This document shows positions 48,420 through 52,578 of a stretch of 52,578 nt of DNA, in pieces. The translations under genes and the position numbers were made by a program. Location: the NCBI GenBank assembly GCA_017473225.1, contig JAFUMG010000057.1, forward strand, positions 1 to 52,578. Reading direction: 5' to 3'. The stretch comes from Oscillospiraceae bacterium. Lineage in GTDB: Bacteria; Bacillota; Clostridia; Oscillospirales; Oscillospiraceae. The number at the start of each line of letters is the position of its first letter. Position 1 is the stretch's first letter. The notes beneath the pieces were generated by a model that ran no database searches, was not told the DNA's origin, and worked only from the letters and a program-made list of their open reading frames with translations.

Positions 48420-50314
48420 TGCCTCCCAGACCTCCCATGAAAGGCGGTCCCCGCAAAGCGAAGGACCCCAAGCAGACTATCACGCGGCTGCTGTCTTACC
48501 TGAGCAAGTACAAGGCCACCATGATCGTGGTCATCATCTGCATCATCCTCTCCGCCGTGGCCATGGCCGTCAGCTCCGCGTCCCTGGGCACGCTGGTGGA
48601 CGATTACATCGCCCCCATTCTGAGCGGCACCAAGGACTTCTCCGACCTGTTCAGCTTCCTGTGTCTGATGGCCGTCATCTACCTTGTGGGCATCGCGTCC
48701 AGCTTCCTGTATAACTACCTGATGGTGGACGTGGGCCAGGGCACCCAGAAGACCATCCGGGATGAGATGTTCGCCCACATGCAGACCCTCCCCATCCGCT
48801 ATTTCGACACCCATCCCGCCGGCGACATCATGAGCCGCTACACCAGCGACATCGATACCCTCCGGCAGATGCTCTCCCAGTCCATCCCCCAGTGCATCTC
48901 CTCCATCGCGACCCTCGTGGTGGTCTTCATTGCCATGCTGATCACCTCCCCCATCCTGACCGTGGTCCTGATCTTCACCGTCTCCGCCATCCTCTTCGTC
49001 ACCACCAAGGTGGTGGGCAAGTCCGCCGGCTTCTTCATCGGCCAGCAGAAATCCCTGGGCGCCGTCAACGGCTATGTGGAGGAAATGATCAACGGCCAGC
49101 GTGTGGTCAAGGTCTTCTGCCACGAGGACACCTGCAAGCGGGAGTTCGACGCTCTGAATGACCAGCTCCGGGAAAACGCCTTCAAGGCCGGCGCCTACTC
49201 CAATATGATGGGCCCCGTGAACAACAACCTGGGCTACATCCAGTACGCCATCCTCGCCATCGTCGGCGGCCTGATCGCCATCGCCTCCGGCGAAAAGATG
49301 CTGACCCTGGGCGGCCTGGTCTCCTTCCTGGTCCTGTCCCGTTCCTTCAACCAGCCCATCTCCCAGGTCTCCAACCAGATCAACTCCATCGTCATGGCTC
49401 TGGCCGGCGCGGAACGGATCTTCGAGCTGATCGACGAGGAGCCGGAGCAGGACAACGGCTATGTCACGCTGGTCTACGCCAATGTCGCCGAGGACGGCAC
49501 CGTCACCGAGGCCCCCGCCCGGACCGGCAAGTGGGCCTGGAAGCACCCCCACCACGACGGCACCCTGACCTACACCGAGCTGAAGGGCGATATCGTGATG
49601 GAGAACGTGGATTTCGGCTATGTGCCTGAAAAGACCGTCCTCCACGACGTCTCCCTCTACGCCAAGCCCGGTCAGAAGATCGCCTTCGTGGGCGCCACCG
49701 GCGCCGGCAAGACCACCATCACCAACCTGATCAACCGGTTCTACGACATCGCCGACGGCAAGATCCGCTACGACGGCATCAACCTGAACAAGATCAAAAA
49801 GCCCGACCTGCGCCGTAGCCTCGGCATCGTCCTCCAGGACACCAACCTCTTCACCGGCACGGTTTACGACAACATCCGCTACGGCAAGCTGGTGGCCACC
49901 GACGAGGAATGCGAAGCCGCCGCCAAGCTGGCCAATGCCCATGATTTCATCATGCGCCTGCCCCAGGGCTACAACACGGTCCTCACCGGCAACGGCGCCC
50001 AGCTGAGCCAGGGCCAGCGCCAGCTGATCGCCATCGCCCGGGCCGCCGTGGGCAATCCCCCCATCATGATCCTGGACGAGGCCACCTCCTCCATCGATAC
50101 CCGCACCGAAAAGCTGGTGCAGGACGGCATGGACCGCCTGATGGCCGGCCGCACCACCTTCGTCATTGCCCACCGGCTGAGCACGGTCCGCAATGCCGAC
50201 TGCATCATGGTGCTGGACCACGGCCGCATCATTGAGCGGGGCACCCATGATCAGCTGATCGCCCAGAAGGGCACCTACTATCAGCTCTACACCGGCGCCT
50301 TCGAACTGGAATAA
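48419..50314 (+). CDS. ABC exporter half-transporter with catalytic nucleotide site
   Basis: A 631-residue partner of the preceding protein. It has a Pro- and Lys-rich N-terminus, six membrane helices, and an ATPase domain with Walker A GATGAGKTTI near 425, Walker B IMILDEATSSID with the catalytic Glu, and H-loop VIAHRLS. The signature AQLSQGQRQL has Q instead of the second Gly. A 40-residue insert before the ATPase (near 350-390, with the WKHPHHDG segment) is unusual. The substrate is unknown; it is regulated with marR. Confidence 0.93.
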   Translation: MPPRPPMKGGPRKAKDPKQTITRLLSYLSKYKATMIVVIICIILSAVAMAVSSASLGTLVDDYIAPILSGTKDFSDLFSFLCLMAVIYLVGIASSFLYNYLMVDVGQGTQKTIRDEMFAHMQTLPIRYFDTHPAGDIMSRYTSDIDTLRQMLSQSIPQCISSIATLVVVFIAMLITSPILTVVLIFTVSAILFVTTKVVGKSAGFFIGQQKSLGAVNGYVEEMINGQRVVKVFCHEDTCKREFDALNDQLRENAFKAGAYSNMMGPVNNNLGYIQYAILAIVGGLIAIASGEKMLTLGGLVSFLVLSRSFNQPISQVSNQINSIVMALAGAERIFELIDEEPEQDNGYVTLVYANVAEDGTVTEAPARTGKWAWKHPHHDGTLTYTELKGDIVMENVDFGYVPEKTVLHDVSLYAKPGQKIAFVGATGAGKTTITNLINRFYDIADGKIRYDGINLNKIKKPDLRRSLGIVLQDTNLFTGTVYDNIRYGKLVATDEECEAAAKLANAHDFIMRLPQGYNTVLTGNGAQLSQGQRQLIAIARAAVGNPPIMILDEATSSIDTRTEKLVQDGMDRLMAGRTTFVIAHRLSTVRNADCIMVLDHGRIIERGTHDQLIAQKGTYYQLYTGAFELE

Positions 50315-50321
50315 CCCAACA

Positions 50322-50352
50322 AAAACGGGAGCGGAATTTCCGCTCCCGTTTT
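50322..50352 (+). terminator. Intrinsic terminator of the marR-ABC operon
   Basis: AAAACGGGAGCGGAA and TTCCGCTCCCGTTTT form a perfect stem. Confidence 0.9.
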
Positions 50353-50568
50353 GAATTGCATATTTGCTGTGGCGCAGGCGCGCCATGGCTTCCCCCCCCA
50401 GGGGAAGGCTTGCGGCTTCGCCGCTAAGAGATCGATAACAAACCGCAATCAGGACCCTCGTTTCAGGATGATTTCAGCGAAAAGTTATATACTATTCACA
50501 TTCCAATCAAAAAAGCTTCATAATCAGGCTTTAATATTGCACTATTACCTTGGAAGGAAGGACCTCTC

Positions 50569-52377
50569 ATGAAACGAATCATTCCCCTGTTCCTGGCCCT
50601 CCTGCTGCTGGCAGGCTGCGGGGCCGATACGGCTGTGACACCCACCGCCGCGCCGGAGACCACGTCCGGCGTCTCTGAGGAAACCCCCGCCGCCGACTAC
50701 GCCCCGCTGGCGGCCGCCGATGCCGGGATCTCCCCCTATACCTCCCGCTTCTCCGGCGAGACCGCCATCACGCTGTCCGACGAGGGCATCACCGTGAACG
50801 GCGGTGGCGAGACCGACAGCGTCTACACCTCCCACGACATCGTCTACTACGAAGACCGGGACGCCTACGACAGCGGCAATCCCTATGGCGAGGGCAGCGA
50901 CGCTGACAAGCACACCGCCGATGAAGCCGCGGCCCATACCGTGGTCAACATCACCGCCCCCGGCGCCTACCGGATCAGCGGCACTCTTTCCGCCGGCCAG
51001 CTCCGGGTGGACCTGGGCGACAACGCGTACTATGATGAAAGCGCCGTGGTGGAGCTGATCCTGGATGGCGCGGATATCACCTGCACCGTCGCCCCTGCCA
51101 TCCTGTTCCAGAATGTCTATGAATGCGACGGCGAATGGTCCGCCGACACCGCCACCTCCCAGGTGGATACCTCCGCCGCCGGCGCCGTTCTGGTGCTGGA
51201 GGGTGAAAATACCGTCAACGGCTCCTATGTGGCCAAGATCTTCAAGGACAAGGAAGGCGAGAAGAAGCTGTGGAAGCAGGACGGCGCCGTCTACTCCTAT
51301 ATGTCCATGAATGTGGAGGGCACCGGCACCCTGAACCTGACCGCCGGGAACGAGGGTCTGGACACGGAGCTGCACCTGACCATCAACAGCGGCAATCTGA
51401 ACATCCGCTCCGGCAACGACGGCATCAACACCAATGAGGACGGTGTCTCCGTCACCACCATCAACGGCGGCAATGTCCACATCATCGCCGGTCTGGGCGA
51501 CGAGGGCGACGGCATCGACTCCAACGGCTACCTGGTCATCAACGGCGGCATCGTGGTCGCCTCCGCCAATCCCGCCTCCGACGCGGGGCTGGACTCCGAC
51601 CTGGGCTCCTACGTCAACGGCGGCACCGTCATCGCCCTGGGCTCCACCATAGACTGGGCGGAGAGCGAATCCAGCCAGGTCACCATGAATCTGCAGTTCG
51701 CGGACTTCCAGTCCAGCGGCAGCGCGGTGGTGGTCACCCGGGAGGACGGCACCGTGATCTTTGCCTATGACCCCAGCGCGGACGAGGTCCTGGGCGACAA
51801 TGTCCGCCGGTATCAGGGCGCGGTGGTTTCCTGCGCCAATTTCCAGGTGGGCGAGCGCTATCATGTGTACCTGGACGGCACCGTCACCGGCTCCGACAAT
51901 GGCGGCATCTATGACGTGACGACGGTCACCGCCTACGACGGCGGCACCCAGATGATGTACACCGGCACCGACGTCGGCTTCGGCGGCCGCGGCATGGGCG
52001 GCCAGCGTCCCGACGGAGACCGGGAAATGCCCGGAGATATGGAATTCCCTGAGGAAGCCATGAAGGACTTCGGCGGTCAGATGCCCGAGGGTGAGATCCC
52101 GGAGCTGCCGGAGGGCGAGACCATGCCCGAGGGCTTTGAGGGCCGGGGCGACCGGGGCCAGATGGACGGCGAAATGCCCGAGGACTTCACCATGCCCGAG
52201 GGCGGGATGCCGGAGCTCCCCGAGGGTGAGACCATGCCCGCGGACTTCGATCCCAGCCAGGTGGGCGGCGACCAGATGCCCGGCGGCGGAGACCCGCAGT
52301 CCGGCACTGCCGACAACACCCTGTTCTATATGGCCGACAAGGTCAATGCCTTCTCCGGCGTCACCGCCGCGGAATAA
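50569..52377 (+). CDS. Lipoprotein with a DUF4353-like beta-helix and a Met/Glu/Pro-rich tail
   Basis: A 602-residue secreted lipoprotein. The signal peptide ends in the lipobox LLLAGCG (Cys 18). The middle part (about 120-430) has repeated short beta segments such as LHLTINSGNLNIRSGNDG, SVTTINGGNVHIIAG and YLVINGGIVVASAN, as in the Cthe_2159-like carbohydrate-binding beta-helix (DUF4353). The last 120 residues are of low complexity, with repeated MPEG, ELPEGETMP and EMPED units. The membrane-anchored beta-helix could bind acidic polysaccharide or calcium; the tail could bind metal or cell wall. GGAAGGAAGG precedes ATG 50569. The domain call is good; the function is unknown. Confidence 0.8.
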   Translation: MKRIIPLFLALLLLAGCGADTAVTPTAAPETTSGVSEETPAADYAPLAAADAGISPYTSRFSGETAITLSDEGITVNGGGETDSVYTSHDIVYYEDRDAYDSGNPYGEGSDADKHTADEAAAHTVVNITAPGAYRISGTLSAGQLRVDLGDNAYYDESAVVELILDGADITCTVAPAILFQNVYECDGEWSADTATSQVDTSAAGAVLVLEGENTVNGSYVAKIFKDKEGEKKLWKQDGAVYSYMSMNVEGTGTLNLTAGNEGLDTELHLTINSGNLNIRSGNDGINTNEDGVSVTTINGGNVHIIAGLGDEGDGIDSNGYLVINGGIVVASANPASDAGLDSDLGSYVNGGTVIALGSTIDWAESESSQVTMNLQFADFQSSGSAVVVTREDGTVIFAYDPSADEVLGDNVRRYQGAVVSCANFQVGERYHVYLDGTVTGSDNGGIYDVTTVTAYDGGTQMMYTGTDVGFGGRGMGGQRPDGDREMPGDMEFPEEAMKDFGGQMPEGEIPELPEGETMPEGFEGRGDRGQMDGEMPEDFTMPEGGMPELPEGETMPADFDPSQVGGDQMPGGGDPQSGTADNTLFYMADKVNAFSGVTAAE

Positions 52378-52382
52378 AACCA

Positions 52383-52421
52383 CGCCGCCCCAGGGTCCCA
52401 CCCCAGGGCGGCGCTTCTGTT
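52383..52421 (+). terminator. Intrinsic terminator of the lipoprotein gene
   Basis: CGCCGCCC and GGGCGGCG pair with an inner CAGGG/CCC segment, followed by CTTCTGTTT. Confidence 0.75.
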
Positions 52422-52430
52422 TGGTGTTTT

Positions 52431-52578
52431 AAATTGGAGTTTATCTGTCAGCTGTCTGCCGCACCCAAAGGCCCCCTTGTGTAAAGGGGGCTGGCTCGGC
52501 GATAGCCGAGACTGGGGGATTGTGCAGCAGAAGGCTGGAATAACCACCAACATTTCGGCGAATTCGTACTGCAGTGCA
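52431..52578 (+). repeat. MITE-like repeat, family A, copy 4 (cut by window end)
   Basis: AAATTGGAGTTTATCTGTCAG starts a body the same as those at 86 and 23138. The right end lies outside the window. Confidence 0.9.

Noticed and set aside
46566-50386. Two long minus-strand frames opposite the ABC exporter genes
   Set aside because: Same mirror effect; low-complexity His/Gly/Asp/Val composition and no start signals.
50545-52401. Minus-strand frame opposite the lipoprotein gene
   Set aside because: Repetitive Gly/Val/Ala/His composition with no start signals; the plus strand has lipobox, ribosome site and terminator.
86-52578. Dispersed palindromic repeats as a CRISPR array
   Set aside because: Copies are kilobases apart with no regular spacers and no cas genes in the window.

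Overview
The window looks like chromosomal DNA from a GC-rich, spore-forming gut member of the Clostridia (Oscillospiraceae/Ruminococcaceae type). The evidence is spoIVB, Firmicutes ribosome-binding sites and promoters, a HisZ-dependent short HisG, a yybP-ykoY riboswitch, and dense palindromic intergenic repeats. The genus cannot be fixed from sequence alone.

Region 1 (1-1956): a free-methionine sulfoxide reductase (minus strand) and spoIVB. Region 2 (1835-12655) is a 10.8-kb integrative element of lower GC. It has recombined into spoIVB exactly across the codons of the catalytic GMSGSP motif. A 13-bp repeat marks both ends. The element brings a replacement 3' end and terminator for spoIVB, and the displaced original 3' end survives at 12643-12764. 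It carries a large serine recombinase, a structured leader-like segment, an AlbA_2/HATPase protein, and a Wadjet locus. The Wadjet locus has lost almost all of its SMC gene jetC, so jetB is fused in frame to the Toprim half of jetD; the jetC ribosome-binding site and first codons are still visible at the junction. An IS21-family element with a nonsense mutation in istA lies at the right end, bounded by a 5-bp target duplication.

Region 3 (12765-17400): a small orphan ORF, a half-size EamA transporter, a RidA-like protein, two membrane proteins of unknown role (one zinc ribbon/NPCBM-like), and repeats. Region 4 (17420-25566): a complete histidine operon hisZGDCBHAF-hisIE, with a consensus promoter and a palindromic operator candidate. 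The operon is interrupted by three repeat elements, two of which supply the final codons of hisD and hisC. Region 5 (25834-28618, minus strand): an MFS transporter, a SpoU/TrmH methyltransferase and a membrane protein.

Region 6 (28671-35294, minus strand): a phage head and DNA-packaging cassette (terS, terL, portal, prohead protease, major capsid, connectors). It has no recognisable integrase, tape-measure or lysis genes, and it sits directly behind two tandem intrinsic terminators. Region 7 (35751-42473): TrkH/TrkA potassium uptake, then two paralogous CaCA antiporters flanking an amidohydrolase. The first antiporter is preceded by a Mn2+-type riboswitch with an overlapping terminator. Region 8 (42599-52578): carB with a perfect promoter, short upstream ORF and attenuator; a MarR regulator with a heterodimeric ABC exporter; and a lipoprotein with a Met/Glu/Pro-rich tail.

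Throughout, repeat elements share the 13-bp inverted terminus AAATTGTAGTTTA but have different interiors. They sit next to or inside gene ends.
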